Assembly: GCF_023195515.1 (NCBI RefSeq)
Contig: NZ_JALPKR020000002.1
Coordinates: forward strand, 2,209,001-2,273,000
From: Variovorax sp. S12S4
GTDB taxonomy: Bacteria > Pseudomonadota > Gammaproteobacteria > Burkholderiales > Burkholderiaceae_C
Direction of reading: 5' to 3'
DNA: 64,000 nucleotides
A model generated the notes under the pieces. The model was not told the origin of the DNA and made no database searches. It saw only the letters and a list, made by a program, of their open reading frames with translations. Made by a program: the position numbers and the translations under genes. This document shows positions 17,836 through 27,323 of this stretch, in pieces; position 1 is the stretch's first letter, and every line of letters starts with the position of its first letter.

Positions 17836-19104
17836 ATGTCGTTTTTCAAGGATCTCAGCCTTTCGGCCTTCACCGCGGGCTTCGTCGCCGTGCTCGTGGG
17901 TTTCACGAGTTCGGTGGCCATCGTGTTCCAGGCCGCCCAGGCCTTCGGGGCCACGCCCGAGATCGCGGCCTCGTGGATGTGGGCGCTGGGCATCGGCATG
18001 GGCCTGCCATCCATCGTGCTGTCGCTGTGGTGGCGCAAGCCGGTGATGATTGCCTGGAGCACGCCGGGGGCGGCCGTGCTTGCCGTGGCGGCGGGGAGCT
18101 ACGGCATGGGCGAGGCGGTCGGCGCCTTCATTGCGTGCGCCGCGCTCATCGTGCTGGCAGGCGCCACGGGCTGGTTCGAGCGGGTCATGAACAAGATTCC
18201 GATGGCGATTGCCTCGGCCCTGCTCGCCGGTGTGCTCGCGCGCTTCGGCCTCGATGCGTTCATTGCCGCCAAGACGGCGCTGCCGCTGGTGCTGCTGATG
18301 CTCGGCACCTACCTGGTCGCCAAGCGCTTGCTGCCGCGCTATGCGGTGCCGCTCACGCTGCTGGTTGCCATTGGCTTCGTGGCGGCGCGCGGCGAGCTGA
18401 GCTGGTCGACGGTGCACTTTTCGCTCACTTGGCCCGTGTTCACCATGCCGGTGTTCAGCTGGCAGGCCATCGTCAGCCTGGCTCTGCCGCTATTCATCGT
18501 CACCATGGCCTCGCAGAACCTGCCGGGCGTCGCGACGATACGCGCAGCAGGCTACGGCGACCTGCCGGTGAGCAAGCTCATCACCATCACCGGGCTGGCA
18601 ACACTGGTGCTGGCGCCCTTCGGCGCGTTTGCCTTGAACCTGGGCGCCATCAGCGCCGCCATCTGCATGGGCCGCGAGGCGCATGAAGACCCGGCGCGGC
18701 GCTACACGGCGGCCGCAAGCTGCGGCGCCATCTACGTGGTGATTGCATTCTTCGGAGCGGCGGTCATCGGGTTGCTCACGGCGTTTCCCAAAGAGCTGGT
18801 CGCCGCCATTGCCGGACTGGCACTGCTGGGCACCATCGGCAGCGGGCTGGCGGGCGCGGTGCGCGACGAGCCGCACCGCGAGGCCGCGATCATCACGTTT
18901 CTGGTGACGCTCTCGGGCGTGGCCATCCTGGGCATCGGCTCGGCCTTCTGGGGCGTGGTGGCCGGTGCGCTGGCACTGGCGGTGCAGCAGGCCGGGCGCA
19001 CGAAGGCAAAGGCCTCCGCCGGCAAGGACATCGCCGCTTCCGGCAACATCGCGCCAGACAGCAGCAACATGGCGGCCACACCCGGCGCCGGAAAGACTCA
19101 CTGA
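17836..19104 (+). CDS. benE: BenE-family benzoate/H+ symporter
   Basis: A 422-residue inner-membrane transporter with about twelve hydrophobic helices. Recognisable BenE stretches are FVAVLVGFTSSVAIVFQAA, KPVMIAWSTPGAAVLA, LFIVTMASQNLPGVATIRAAGY and FGAFALNLGAISAAICMG. Family members import benzoate or related aromatic acids with protons, but many BenE relatives have no tested substrate. The last 40 residues are a polar Ala/Ser-rich tail. The stop overlaps the gshB start by one base (TGATG), so the two are co-translated, although no functional link is obvious. No ben catabolic genes are nearby. Confidence 0.88.
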   Translation: MSFFKDLSLSAFTAGFVAVLVGFTSSVAIVFQAAQAFGATPEIAASWMWALGIGMGLPSIVLSLWWRKPVMIAWSTPGAAVLAVAAGSYGMGEAVGAFIACAALIVLAGATGWFERVMNKIPMAIASALLAGVLARFGLDAFIAAKTALPLVLLMLGTYLVAKRLLPRYAVPLTLLVAIGFVAARGELSWSTVHFSLTWPVFTMPVFSWQAIVSLALPLFIVTMASQNLPGVATIRAAGYGDLPVSKLITITGLATLVLAPFGAFALNLGAISAAICMGREAHEDPARRYTAAASCGAIYVVIAFFGAAVIGLLTAFPKELVAAIAGLALLGTIGSGLAGAVRDEPHREAAIITFLVTLSGVAILGIGSAFWGVVAGALALAVQQAGRTKAKASAGKDIAASGNIAPDSSNMAATPGAGKTH

Positions 19105-20063
19105 TGAAAAACATCCTCTTCGTCGCCGACCCGCTCGACCTTTTCAAGATCTACAAGGACACCACCTTCTCGATGATGCGCGAGGCCCAGCGCCGCGGCT
19201 ATCGCATCGCGGCCTGCCTGCCGCAGGACATCCAGTGGAAGTCGGGCGGGCAGGTCACCGCCACGGTGCAGCAGATCACGCTCACCGGAGACGCAAGGGA
19301 CTGGTACCGCGTCGATATCAGCGAGGCCAAGGCGCTGAAGGACTTCGACGCCGTGCTGATGCGCAAGGATCCGCCCTTCGACGCCGAATACATCTATGCC
19401 ACGCACCTGCTCGAGCAGGCCGAACGCGAAGGCGCGCGCGTGGTCAACAAGCCGAGCGCGTTGCGCGACCACCCCGAGAAGCTCGCGATCATGGAGTTTC
19501 CGCAGTTCGTCACGCCCACGCTGGTCACGCGCAGCGCGCAGGCCGTGCGCGACTTTCATGCCGAGCATGGCGACATCATCCTCAAGCCGCTCGACGGCAT
19601 GGGCGGCATGGGCATCTTCCGCGTGAAGCAGGACGCGTTGAACCTCGGCTCCATCGTCGAGACGCTCAACAAGAACGGCGCCGAGACCATCATGGTGCAG
19701 CGCTTCGTGCCAGAGGTGGCTCAGGGCGACAAGCGCATCCTGATCATTGCGGGCGAGCCCGCGCCCTTCGTGCTGGCGCGCATTCCGCAAGGCACCGAGG
19801 TGCGCGGCAACCTGGCAGCCGGCGGCAAGGGCGTGGCGCAGCCGCTCACGGCGCGCAACCGCGAGATCGCCGAGGCCATTGGCCGGGTGCTCGCGCCGCG
19901 CGGGCTGCTCCTGATCGGGCTCGACGTGATCGGCGACTCGGTCACCGAGATCAACGTGACGAGCCCGACCTGCTTCCAGGAGATCACCGAGCAGACCGGC
20001 TTCGACGTGCCGAAGATGTTCATCGATGCGCTCGAGGCGCACCTGGCCGCGGCAGTTTCCTAG
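19104..20063 (+). CDS. gshB: Glutathione synthetase
   Basis: A 319-residue ATP-grasp ligase that adds glycine to gamma-glutamylcysteine; E. coli GshB is 316. Family blocks are ILFVADPLDLFKIYKDTTFSMM, AVLMRKDPPFDAEYIYATHLLE, DIILKPLDGMGGMGIFRV and the C-terminal LLLIGLDVIGDSVTEINVTSPT. It starts by one-base overlap with benE. It completes the pathway begun by gshA 10 kb upstream. Convergent with the PepSY gene, whose stop is 9 bases away; no obvious terminator lies between them. Confidence 0.97.
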   Translation: MKNILFVADPLDLFKIYKDTTFSMMREAQRRGYRIAACLPQDIQWKSGGQVTATVQQITLTGDARDWYRVDISEAKALKDFDAVLMRKDPPFDAEYIYATHLLEQAEREGARVVNKPSALRDHPEKLAIMEFPQFVTPTLVTRSAQAVRDFHAEHGDIILKPLDGMGGMGIFRVKQDALNLGSIVETLNKNGAETIMVQRFVPEVAQGDKRILIIAGEPAPFVLARIPQGTEVRGNLAAGGKGVAQPLTARNREIAEAIGRVLAPRGLLLIGLDVIGDSVTEINVTSPTCFQEITEQTGFDVPKMFIDALEAHLAAAVS

Positions 20064-20072
20064 GTCTTTCTT

Positions 20073-21359
20073 TCAGCGCGGCGCCGGGGTGCCGAGGTGG
20101 TGCGGCTGTGCCGCCACTTCGCGCTGCCGCCGTGTCTGCAGCAGCCGCGCGCGCCGCTTGCGCCACCAGATCACGATGCCCGTGACGGACAGGCCCGCCA
20201 CCACCAGCCCCATGAGCGACATCAGGATGCGTCCCGGCAGTCCCAGGATGCGCCCGCCGTGCAGCGGCAATTGCAGCTGCGCGAACACATCGGCTGCCGT
20301 GCCGTGCCATGGCCGGTTGCTGCTGATGACGCGGCCGTCGCGGCCGTCCAGGTAGAGGTTCGACAGGCCCATGCCGTCGCTGTCGTCGTGCGAGGCGTGG
20401 TCGAAGAACGACACGTTGTAGAAGCCGCCGCGCTGGTTGTAGAACACACCACCCAGCGGCGTGGTCCAGCCGCGCCGGCGCGCCTCGGCCTCGGCGTCGG
20501 CAACGATCTGGCGGAAGCCGATCGCGGGTTCGATGCGCGTGCCCAGCGGCGCGAGCGGCACCAGCGACGACGGCCCGGGCGTGGTCTTCGACACCAGCGA
20601 CAGCATCGGGTGGAAGATCTCCTTGTAGAGATTCAGCGAGAACGAGGTGAAGGCGACGATGATGATCAGCGCCCACAACCACAGCCCGCCCGCACGGTGC
20701 AGGTCGAAGTTGAGCTTGTAGCCGCCGGCCGCCCAACGCACGGCCCAGGCCGGCTTCCAGCGCCGCCACCATTCGAGCGCGGCGCGGTGCTCGGGATGCG
20801 CGGCCTGCCGCTGGCGCCGCGGCGTGGTGAGGTACAGCGCAAAGAAGCTGTCGAGCAGCCACACCAGCGCCACGCCGCCCATGATCCAGTAGCCCAGCCG
20901 GTCGGTGCCCCAGACGGCCGGCACGTGCAGCATGTAGTGCAGCTTGCGCAAGAAGGGCATCAGCGTTTCGGGCTTGAGCGAGATCGCGGTCGAGTCGCGC
21001 CGGCCGCGGATCTCGGCCGTCACGGGATCGACGTACACGCGGTTGTAGCCGAGTTGGTAGGGCTTGCCGGTGGCGGGGTCGGTGCGCGGCTGCACGAAGT
21101 AGCCGGCCGCATGGCCTTCCTCGAAACCGAGCGGCATGTACGCGACCCGCGCGCGCGGGTCGTCGGCCTCCACCGCCGCGGCCAGCTCGAACGGATCGCG
21201 GAACGGCCCGCGCGATTCGGTGTCGTAGAGCTCGCTGTTGAGCCAGCCGTCGATCTCGTGGTCCCACGAGATCACGGCGCCGGTCAGGCCCGAGACAATG
21301 AGGAACAGTGCAACCGCGAGGCCCGCCCAGCGGTGCACTGTCGTCGCAAAGGCGCGCAT
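20073..21359 (-). CDS. PepSY-associated TM-helix protein (siderophore-iron reductase type)
   Basis: A 428-residue inner-membrane protein of the PiuB/PepSY_TM family. A first TM helix (GLAVALFLIVSGLTGAVISW, after His-Arg) is followed by a periplasmic PepSY-like domain and three more helices: YWIMGGVALVWLLDSFFAL, LWALIIIVAFTSFSLNLY and SLMGLVVAGLSVTGIVIWWRKRR. Conserved His residues (for example KLHYMLHVP and DLHRAGGLWLW) may bind heme. Members reduce or process ferric siderophores after uptake. The start is one base after the stop of the TonB receptor gene, so both are one Fur-controlled transcript. Confidence 0.9.
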   Translation of the reverse strand: MRAFATTVHRWAGLAVALFLIVSGLTGAVISWDHEIDGWLNSELYDTESRGPFRDPFELAAAVEADDPRARVAYMPLGFEEGHAAGYFVQPRTDPATGKPYQLGYNRVYVDPVTAEIRGRRDSTAISLKPETLMPFLRKLHYMLHVPAVWGTDRLGYWIMGGVALVWLLDSFFALYLTTPRRQRQAAHPEHRAALEWWRRWKPAWAVRWAAGGYKLNFDLHRAGGLWLWALIIIVAFTSFSLNLYKEIFHPMLSLVSKTTPGPSSLVPLAPLGTRIEPAIGFRQIVADAEAEARRRGWTTPLGGVFYNQRGGFYNVSFFDHASHDDSDGMGLSNLYLDGRDGRVISSNRPWHGTAADVFAQLQLPLHGGRILGLPGRILMSLMGLVVAGLSVTGIVIWWRKRRARLLQTRRQREVAAQPHHLGTPAPR

Positions 21360-21360
21360 C

Positions 21361-23571
21361 TCAGAAGTCGATGGTGCCGCTCACCGCAAAGGTGCGCGGT
21401 GCGCCGAGGACCAGGTAGTTGGAGCCTTGCGTGCCGCCCACCGACGCCCAGTACGACTTGTTGAACAGGTTGTCGATGCGCGCGCGCAGCGTGAGCGCGC
21501 GGCCGTTGCCCAGGTCGACCAAGTAGCGTGCGCCGATGTCGAAGCGCGTCCAGCCCGGAATCTGCTGCGTGTTGGTGGCGTTGGCGTACTGCTTGGAGGT
21601 GTAGAGCAAACGCGCGTTCAGCGACAGGTTGCGCACACCCGGCACGTCCCACTCCGCGCCCAGGTTGGCTTGCTGCTTGGCCACGCCGATGGCCGAGCGG
21701 CCATCGGTGGCGCCGCCTTGCGTGTCCTTCTGCTTGGCGTCGATCAGCGTCAGGCCGCCCAGCAGGCGCAGGCCCTTGGCAGGCTGGCCGAACACCGAGA
21801 ATTCGAGGCCCTGGTTGCGCTGCTTGCCGTAGAGGCCGTAGGTCTGGCCCTCGTACTGGTAGGTCGGCTGGTCGGTGGTGAAGAAGGCAGCGCTCGCACC
21901 GATGGTGCCTCCGTCGTACTTGACGCCGACTTCCTTCTGCTTGGCCTGGTAGGGCGCGAACACCTCGCCGGCGTTGGTGACCGGACGGCTGTTGACCGTG
22001 CCGGGCGCCACGTTGCCCTTGACGAGGCCTTCGATGTAGTTCGCGTAGACCGAGGTGCTCGGCGTGACCTTGAACACGATGCCGGCCACCGGCGTGGTCT
22101 TGCTCTTGTCGTAGGTGCTCGTTTCCTTGATCGTGTTGTAGGCGAAGCTGGTCTGCTCGATGGTCTGGCGACGCACGCCGAGCGTGACCAGCAGGCGGTC
22201 GTCCATGAAGGACATGGTGTCGGCCACCGCAACGCTCGAGGTCTCGATCTTGTCGGTCAATCGCGGGTCTTCCAGCGTGTTGCCGGTGAAGCTGTTGGCC
22301 ACCGGGAACGGCGACGCGTACGGCGCGTAGATGTTGTTGCGGATCCGGTCGCGCGAGATCGTGTAGGCGTTGTCGCGGTCGTTGCTGTATGTGGCGGCCG
22401 AAGCCACCACGGTGTGCTTCACCGGCCCGGTCACGAAATTGCCGCGCACACCGATCTCGGCGGTGCCGATGCGGTCCTTGCGCGTGTTGCTGAAACGCGT
22501 GCCGCTGGTGTTGCCGAACGCGTCGGCGAGCGTCGGGTTCGCCAGCACGTTGTCTTCGTCGCTGCGGCGTACGCCGCCCGCGGCCCAGGCCGTGATGTTG
22601 TCGGTGATGTCGACTTCACCGCGGAAGGTGGCGAACTTGTCCTTTTCCTTCGAGTAGGTCCAGGGCTGCGCAAAGTTGGTGCTGGCGTCGGGCGCGCTGG
22701 GGATCGGCAGCGTCGACGAGGGCGTGAGGCTCGGGCGGCCGTCCTTCAGGTCGTAGTCCTGGTAGCCGAAGTCGGCCGACAGGCGCACGTTGCGGTTGCG
22801 CCAGTCCAGGCCGACGGCAAAGGCGCTGAGCTGCTGGCTCTCTTTATGGACGCCGGTGCCGCCTTCGCGGCGCACGGCGTTCACGCGAACGCCCAGGCTG
22901 TCGTCGGGGCCGAAGCGCCGCGCCAGGTCGAGGTTCACGTAGCCCTGTCCGCCGGTCTGCACGCCGAAGCCGACGCGCGTGATCGGCTCGTTGGACGCGC
23001 GCTTGGGCAGCAGGTTGATCGCACCGCCGATGCCGCTGCCGCCGGGCGCCGCGCCGTTCAGGAAGGTGTTGGCGCCGCGGAACACTTCCACGCGCTCGAA
23101 GAATTCAGAAGCGATGTACTGGCGCGGCAGCATGCCGTACAGGCCGTTGTAGGCGACGTCGTCCGAGTACACGGGGAAGCCGCGCACCACGTAGAGCTCC
23201 TGGAAGTTGCCGAAGCCGCGCGCCTGGCGCACCGACGGGTCGTTGAGCAGCACGTCGGCAACGCTCTTCGCCTGCTGGTCCTGGATGAGCTCGTTGGTGT
23301 AGTTGGTGCTCGAGAACGGCGTGCTCATCATGTCCTGGGTGCCCAGGATGCCGACGCGCCCGCCGCGCGCCACCTGGCCGCCGGCGTAAGGCTTGGTCAG
23401 GCCTTCGGCCGAGGCGTCGGCGCTGGCTTCGACGGTGACGGTGCCGAGGGTGCCGGCGGCTTCAGCCGGCGCGGCGGTCTGGGCCGTAGCGGCCAGGGCG
23501 TGAATTGCGAGCAGCGTGGCGGCCGCGGTCGGGCGCAGGCTGGCGCGCAGGAAAGAGGAGGAAGAAGACAT
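21361..23571 (-). CDS. TonB-dependent siderophore receptor
   Basis: A 736-residue outer-membrane receptor. A signal peptide (residues 1-31, ending ALAATAQ) is followed directly by a TonB-box and plug region (PYAGGQVARGGRVGILGTQDMMSTPFSS, DVLLNDPSVRQARGFG, ANTFLNGAAPGGSGIGGAINLLPKRA). A 22-strand barrel follows, ending in GTIDF with a terminal Phe. There is no N-terminal signalling (STN) domain, so it is unlikely to talk to an anti-sigma factor. It belongs with the ferrichrome/catecholate group, and the exact siderophore is not readable. A Fur box precedes it and a PepSY reductase-like gene follows by one base. Confidence 0.95.
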   Translation of the reverse strand: MSSSSSFLRASLRPTAAATLLAIHALAATAQTAAPAEAAGTLGTVTVEASADASAEGLTKPYAGGQVARGGRVGILGTQDMMSTPFSSTNYTNELIQDQQAKSVADVLLNDPSVRQARGFGNFQELYVVRGFPVYSDDVAYNGLYGMLPRQYIASEFFERVEVFRGANTFLNGAAPGGSGIGGAINLLPKRASNEPITRVGFGVQTGGQGYVNLDLARRFGPDDSLGVRVNAVRREGGTGVHKESQQLSAFAVGLDWRNRNVRLSADFGYQDYDLKDGRPSLTPSSTLPIPSAPDASTNFAQPWTYSKEKDKFATFRGEVDITDNITAWAAGGVRRSDEDNVLANPTLADAFGNTSGTRFSNTRKDRIGTAEIGVRGNFVTGPVKHTVVASAATYSNDRDNAYTISRDRIRNNIYAPYASPFPVANSFTGNTLEDPRLTDKIETSSVAVADTMSFMDDRLLVTLGVRRQTIEQTSFAYNTIKETSTYDKSKTTPVAGIVFKVTPSTSVYANYIEGLVKGNVAPGTVNSRPVTNAGEVFAPYQAKQKEVGVKYDGGTIGASAAFFTTDQPTYQYEGQTYGLYGKQRNQGLEFSVFGQPAKGLRLLGGLTLIDAKQKDTQGGATDGRSAIGVAKQQANLGAEWDVPGVRNLSLNARLLYTSKQYANATNTQQIPGWTRFDIGARYLVDLGNGRALTLRARIDNLFNKSYWASVGGTQGSNYLVLGAPRTFAVSGTIDF

Positions 23572-23590
23572 TGAAAGGTTCGAAAGGGGC

Positions 23591-23609
23591 GCAAATGAGA
23601 ACCATTATT
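23591..23609. promoter_or_regulatory. Fur box
   Basis: GCAAATGAGAACCATTATT matches the 19-base Fur consensus GATAATGATAATCATTATC at 14 positions. It lies 20-38 bases before the start of the minus-strand siderophore receptor gene, where Fe-Fur would block transcription under iron sufficiency. Confidence 0.8.
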
Positions 23610-23677
23610 GTTACCCCGCCGAACCGGTTTGCCGATACTTTCTCTCAATGTTGCGAAAAAGTGTCAGTAGAAACGCC

Positions 23678-24445
23678 TCAGTGCCCGAAGCGCTGCCCGT
23701 CCACGAACACGTGCAGCTCGCCCGGCACGAAGGGCGTCCAGCTTTCGTTGCTGGTGAGCGGCGCGGTCACCACCACCGCCACGCGGTCGTTGGGCGTGGT
23801 GTGCCGCGCAAAGTCGATCTCGAGGTCTTCGTCCGCGAGCTGCGCGGTGACGAAGGGGTGGCGGCGTTCCACGTACCAGAGGTTGGTGGAGGCATGGGCC
23901 CAGAGCGCCTGGCCGTTCGAGAGCATGAAGTTGAAGGTGCCGTGGCGCGCAAGCTGCGGCGCCAGTTCGCGCAGCGTGAGCGTGAGCTCCTCGATGCTCG
24001 GCACGCCCGCATGCGACTTGGCCAGCTCCTGCATGAGCCAGCAGAAGGCGTGCTCGCTGTCGGTGTTGCCCACCGGGTGAAAGTTGCCGTGCAGGCGCGG
24101 CCGAAAGTCCTTCAGGTCGCCGTTGTGGGCAAACACCCAGTAGCGGCCCCACAGTTCGCGCACGAAAGGGTGGCAGTTCTGCAGGTTGATGGCGCCCTGC
24201 GTGGCCTTGCGAATGTGCGCAATGACGTTGCGGCTTTGAATGGGGTAGCGCCGGATCAGCTCCGCCACGGGCGATTCGCTCGCCGGCATGTGATCGACGA
24301 AGTGCCGCAGCCCCCGGTCTTCGAAGAAGGCGATGCCCCAGCCGTCGGCGTGGTGGTCGGTGCGGCCGCCGCGCTGGGCAAAGCCCGTAAAGCTGAAGGT
24401 CACGTCCGTGGGCGTGTTGCAGTTCATTCCGAGCAGTTGGCACAT
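23678..24445 (-). CDS. Class II glutamine amidotransferase (YafJ-like)
   Basis: A 255-residue N-terminal-nucleophile amidotransferase. The catalytic Cys is residue 2 (MCQLLGMNCNTPTDV), exposed after Met removal. Further family blocks are GGRTDHHADGWGIAFFED, NVIAHIRKATQGAINLQNCHPF, VFAHNGDLKDF and VGNTDSEHAFCWLM. The protein is a stand-alone glutaminase domain with no synthetase domain, as in E. coli YafJ. Its physiological acceptor is unknown. It lies alone on the minus strand, 51 bases downstream of an ABC receptor gene and upstream of the Fur-controlled receptor. Confidence 0.92.
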   Translation of the reverse strand: MCQLLGMNCNTPTDVTFSFTGFAQRGGRTDHHADGWGIAFFEDRGLRHFVDHMPASESPVAELIRRYPIQSRNVIAHIRKATQGAINLQNCHPFVRELWGRYWVFAHNGDLKDFRPRLHGNFHPVGNTDSEHAFCWLMQELAKSHAGVPSIEELTLTLRELAPQLARHGTFNFMLSNGQALWAHASTNLWYVERRHPFVTAQLADEDLEIDFARHTTPNDRVAVVVTAPLTSNESWTPFVPGELHVFVDGQRFGH

Positions 24446-24495
24446 GGCGCTATTAAAGCGCGAGCGCAGCCGCCGCGGGCGAACCCGCCCAACGC

Positions 24496-25635
24496 TCAGC
24501 GAACGAAGCGGCCTTCAGGCGTGACGCGCACCATTTCGATGAAGCGCGAGCCGGTGGTGGCGCCGGTCGAAAAGTCGATGTCCATGCCGGCCAGGCGCAG
24601 CTTGAGCGCGCGCAGCGTGGCATGCAGGCGGGCGCGCGTGAGGTCGCGGCCGGTGCGCTTGATCGCCTCGATCATCACCAGCCCGTTCAGGTAGCCCTCG
24701 AAGCTGCCGTAGCCGACCGGCACCTGGGCGCGCTCGGCCAGGCGGCGGTAGTCGCGCGTGACGGCTTCCACCTCGCCCCAGGGGTAGGGCGTAACCTGCG
24801 AAATGGCCAGCCCGCCCGCCTGCAGCGGAACCACCTTGGCCGTGACTTCGCCCGAGACGACCGACATGCCGTAGAACATCGGCTTGCTGCCGGCGGCATA
24901 CATGGCCTTGATCACTTCGCCGGTCACCGTGCCGGCCAGGTACATCAGCACGGCCTGGGGATGGCTGTCGGCAAGCGCCTTGCCCGCGGCGGCCGAGGTC
25001 GAGCCGTCGCCCTTCACCGCCACCACGGCCGTGGGAGCCTGCTTGTGGGTGGCCATGGCCGCCTCGATCAGCTTTACCGCTTCAAGGCCGCCGGGGTTGT
25101 CCAGGTGGGCAATCGCGATCTTGCTCACGCCGATGGTCGACAGGTGCTCGACCAGCGCCTGCGCCTCGCGGGCATTGCTGGCTCGCACGAAGTAGGCCGA
25201 GCCCGCCACGCGCTCGCGGGCGCTGTCGCCCACGCCGTAGCCGCCCACGCTGGGTGCGCCGCTTTGCTGCAGCAGCTTGGCCGCGGCGGAGGTGGTGCCC
25301 GATCCCACGCAGCCGAAGAAGGCGAACACGCGATGGTCGTTCAGAAGCTTGCCGTAGTTTTCGAGCGCCTTCTCGGGCTTTAGCTCGTCGTCCAGCGCCA
25401 CCAGCTTGATCTTGCGCCCGCCCACGCCGCCTTGTTCGTTGGCGGCATCGAAGGCCAGCGCAGCGCCGTTGTGCACGACCTTGATCTGCGAGCCGAGCGG
25501 GCCGCTCAGCACGGCCGAGCTGCCGAGCAGGATCTCGGTGTCGGTCACACCCGCTTCGGCGGCCTGTGCGGAGGAGAGACGGGCCAAGCCCGCGGCGAAA
25601 ACCGCCGTCGAAGCGACAAAACTTCTGCGCTGCAT
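24496..25635 (-). CDS. Orphan branched-chain-type ABC substrate-binding protein
   Basis: A 379-residue periplasmic receptor. The N terminus MQRRSFVASTAVFAAGLA with a twin-arginine pair ends in AQAAEAG, followed by TDTEILLGSSAVLSGPLGSQIKVVHNGAALAFDAANEQGGVGGRKI, which is the LivJ-type first domain. No permease or ATPase genes are adjacent, so it must use components encoded elsewhere or act as a sensor. ATG at 25635 is chosen for the compact signal peptide. The frame opens 12 residues earlier at a TTG without a ribosome-binding site. Confidence 0.88.
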   Translation of the reverse strand: MQRRSFVASTAVFAAGLARLSSAQAAEAGVTDTEILLGSSAVLSGPLGSQIKVVHNGAALAFDAANEQGGVGGRKIKLVALDDELKPEKALENYGKLLNDHRVFAFFGCVGSGTTSAAAKLLQQSGAPSVGGYGVGDSARERVAGSAYFVRASNAREAQALVEHLSTIGVSKIAIAHLDNPGGLEAVKLIEAAMATHKQAPTAVVAVKGDGSTSAAAGKALADSHPQAVLMYLAGTVTGEVIKAMYAAGSKPMFYGMSVVSGEVTAKVVPLQAGGLAISQVTPYPWGEVEAVTRDYRRLAERAQVPVGYGSFEGYLNGLVMIEAIKRTGRDLTRARLHATLRALKLRLAGMDIDFSTGATTGSRFIEMVRVTPEGRFVR

Positions 25636-25655
25636 GAAAGACCCATCCCGTGAGT

Positions 25656-25671
25656 TAACAAATGCTAACAA
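25656..25671. repeat. Tandem TAACAA half-sites upstream of the orphan receptor
   Basis: TAACAA-atgc-TAACAA, two 6-base direct repeats with a 10-base period, 21-36 bases before the start of the minus-strand binding protein (read there as TTGTTA twice). One helical turn apart, they could be a regulator site, but the region is locally AT-rich and this could be chance. Confidence 0.3.
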
Positions 25672-25706
25672 TTAGAAACGATGGGTGCTTAAGTATTACT
25701 AAGTGC

Positions 25707-27236
25707 TTACCCTTGCCGGGTGGGTTGCCGAAGCTGCCAAGCCGCGCAAATGGCAATCGCGCACAGCGCCGCCAGCATCAGAAACACCTCGTCGAAGGCC
25801 GCCAGCCGCGCGGCGCTGCTCGTCGGGTTGGCGAGCGAATCGCCATGCGCCGCCAGCCGCCACTCGAGCACGATGGCGCACAGGCTCACGCCCGCCGCAC
25901 CGCCGAGCATGCGCAGGAAGTTGATGGCACTGGCACCCTGCGGAATCAGCGGCTTGGCCAGCGGCCGCATCGATCCCAGGTTGAGCGAAGGCAGGATGAA
26001 GCCCAGCCCGATGCGCCCGATGATGGCAAACGCCACCAGCAGCCACAGGGCGCTGTCGAGCCTCAGCACCACCATCAGCGCGAAGGAGGCCGCCAGCAGC
26101 GCCAGCCCGATGCTCACCAGCAGCCACGTCGGCTGCCGGTCGGCCAGCCGGCCCACGCCGGCAATGGCAACCGCCAGCACAATGCCCGCCGGCAGCAGGA
26201 TGGTGCCGACGTGCGAGGCCGACAGCTGCAGCCCCACCTGCATGTACACCGGCAGCAGGTAGGTCGAGCCGAACAGCGCCGTGCCGTAGATGAAGGCGAC
26301 CACGCTGCCCATGGCGAACTGGCGGTACTGGAAGAGGCCCAGGTTCATCAGCGGCGTGCCGCCCGAGGCCGCGAACCGGCGCTGCCACCAGATGAAGCCC
26401 GCCAAGGCTGCCAGCGCACCGCTCAGCAGCAGGGCGGCTTCGATGGGCGAGTCGCCGCGCAACTCGACCAGCCCGTTCAGCAGGCAGAGCGTGCCCGCCG
26501 TGCCCAGCGCCAGGCCCCGCCAGTCGAGCCCGCTGCCGCGCGTGGCCGCCACGCCGCCCGGCGCCGTGGTGGGCACGAACTTGTAGGCCAGCCAGAGCGA
26601 GGCCAGGCAGAACGGCACCACCATGAAGAAGATGGAGCGCCAGCCGAACAGGTCGACCAGCACGCCGCCGATGCTCGGGCCGATGGCCGGCGCCAGCACC
26701 ACACCCATGCCGAAGATGCCGCTGGCGCGCCCCTGCTCGTGCGGCTCGAAGGCGCGCAGGATGATGATGGCCGGAATGGGCTGCACCACGCCGGCGGCAA
26801 GCCCTTCGGCCACGCGCGCCAGCAGCACCAGCGTGAAGTTGTTGGCCAGCCCGCCCGCCACGCCGCCCACAAGCAGCAGCACCATGGTGCCGACGTAGGT
26901 GCGCCTGTAGCCGTAGCGCGACAGCAGCCAGGGCGTGGTGAGCATCGAGACGGTCATGGCCACCATGAAGCCCGAACTCACCCATTGCGCCCGCTCCTGG
27001 CCAAGCGAGAAGTGGTGGCTCATGCCCGGAATCGCCACGTTGACGATGGTCGACGACATGATCGACGCCATCACGCCCACCATGACCGAGACCAGCAGGT
27101 ACCAGCGGTAGCGCGGACCGTAGCGGTCGCGCATGGTGCCAAGGGTCGGCGGGGCCGGCGGTGCGGCTTCGGGCGGGGAGTGGGCATCGTGGAGCGGCGG
27201 CCCGGCTTGGGTGCGGGTCCGTCGTCCTACAAGCAT
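25707..27236 (-). CDS. MFS drug:H+ antiporter, DHA2 (EmrB/QacA) family
   Basis: A 509-residue inner-membrane transporter with fourteen predicted helices after a 48-residue cytosolic N terminus. The motifs GMSHHFSLGQERAQWVSSGFM and LLARVAEGLAAGVVQPIPAIIILRAFEP, with GIFGMGVVLAPAIGPSIGGVLVD (motif C), identify the 14-TM DHA2 group. It probably exports toxic organic compounds. No membrane-fusion partner (EmrA) or TetR-type regulator is adjacent. The start at 27236 lies 88 bases from the start of the divergent zinc-peptidase-like gene. A later Met at MRDRYGPRYRW is an alternative start. Confidence 0.9.
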   Translation of the reverse strand: MLVGRRTRTQAGPPLHDAHSPPEAAPPAPPTLGTMRDRYGPRYRWYLLVSVMVGVMASIMSSTIVNVAIPGMSHHFSLGQERAQWVSSGFMVAMTVSMLTTPWLLSRYGYRRTYVGTMVLLLVGGVAGGLANNFTLVLLARVAEGLAAGVVQPIPAIIILRAFEPHEQGRASGIFGMGVVLAPAIGPSIGGVLVDLFGWRSIFFMVVPFCLASLWLAYKFVPTTAPGGVAATRGSGLDWRGLALGTAGTLCLLNGLVELRGDSPIEAALLLSGALAALAGFIWWQRRFAASGGTPLMNLGLFQYRQFAMGSVVAFIYGTALFGSTYLLPVYMQVGLQLSASHVGTILLPAGIVLAVAIAGVGRLADRQPTWLLVSIGLALLAASFALMVVLRLDSALWLLVAFAIIGRIGLGFILPSLNLGSMRPLAKPLIPQGASAINFLRMLGGAAGVSLCAIVLEWRLAAHGDSLANPTSSAARLAAFDEVFLMLAALCAIAICAAWQLRQPTRQG

Positions 27237-27323
27237 ATCGGTCTTTGCGCGAATGGGCGCCGATGCAACGGCCGCACAATGCACACGCTGTCCCGCACTG
27301 CTTTCCGAGAAAACAAAAACGAC

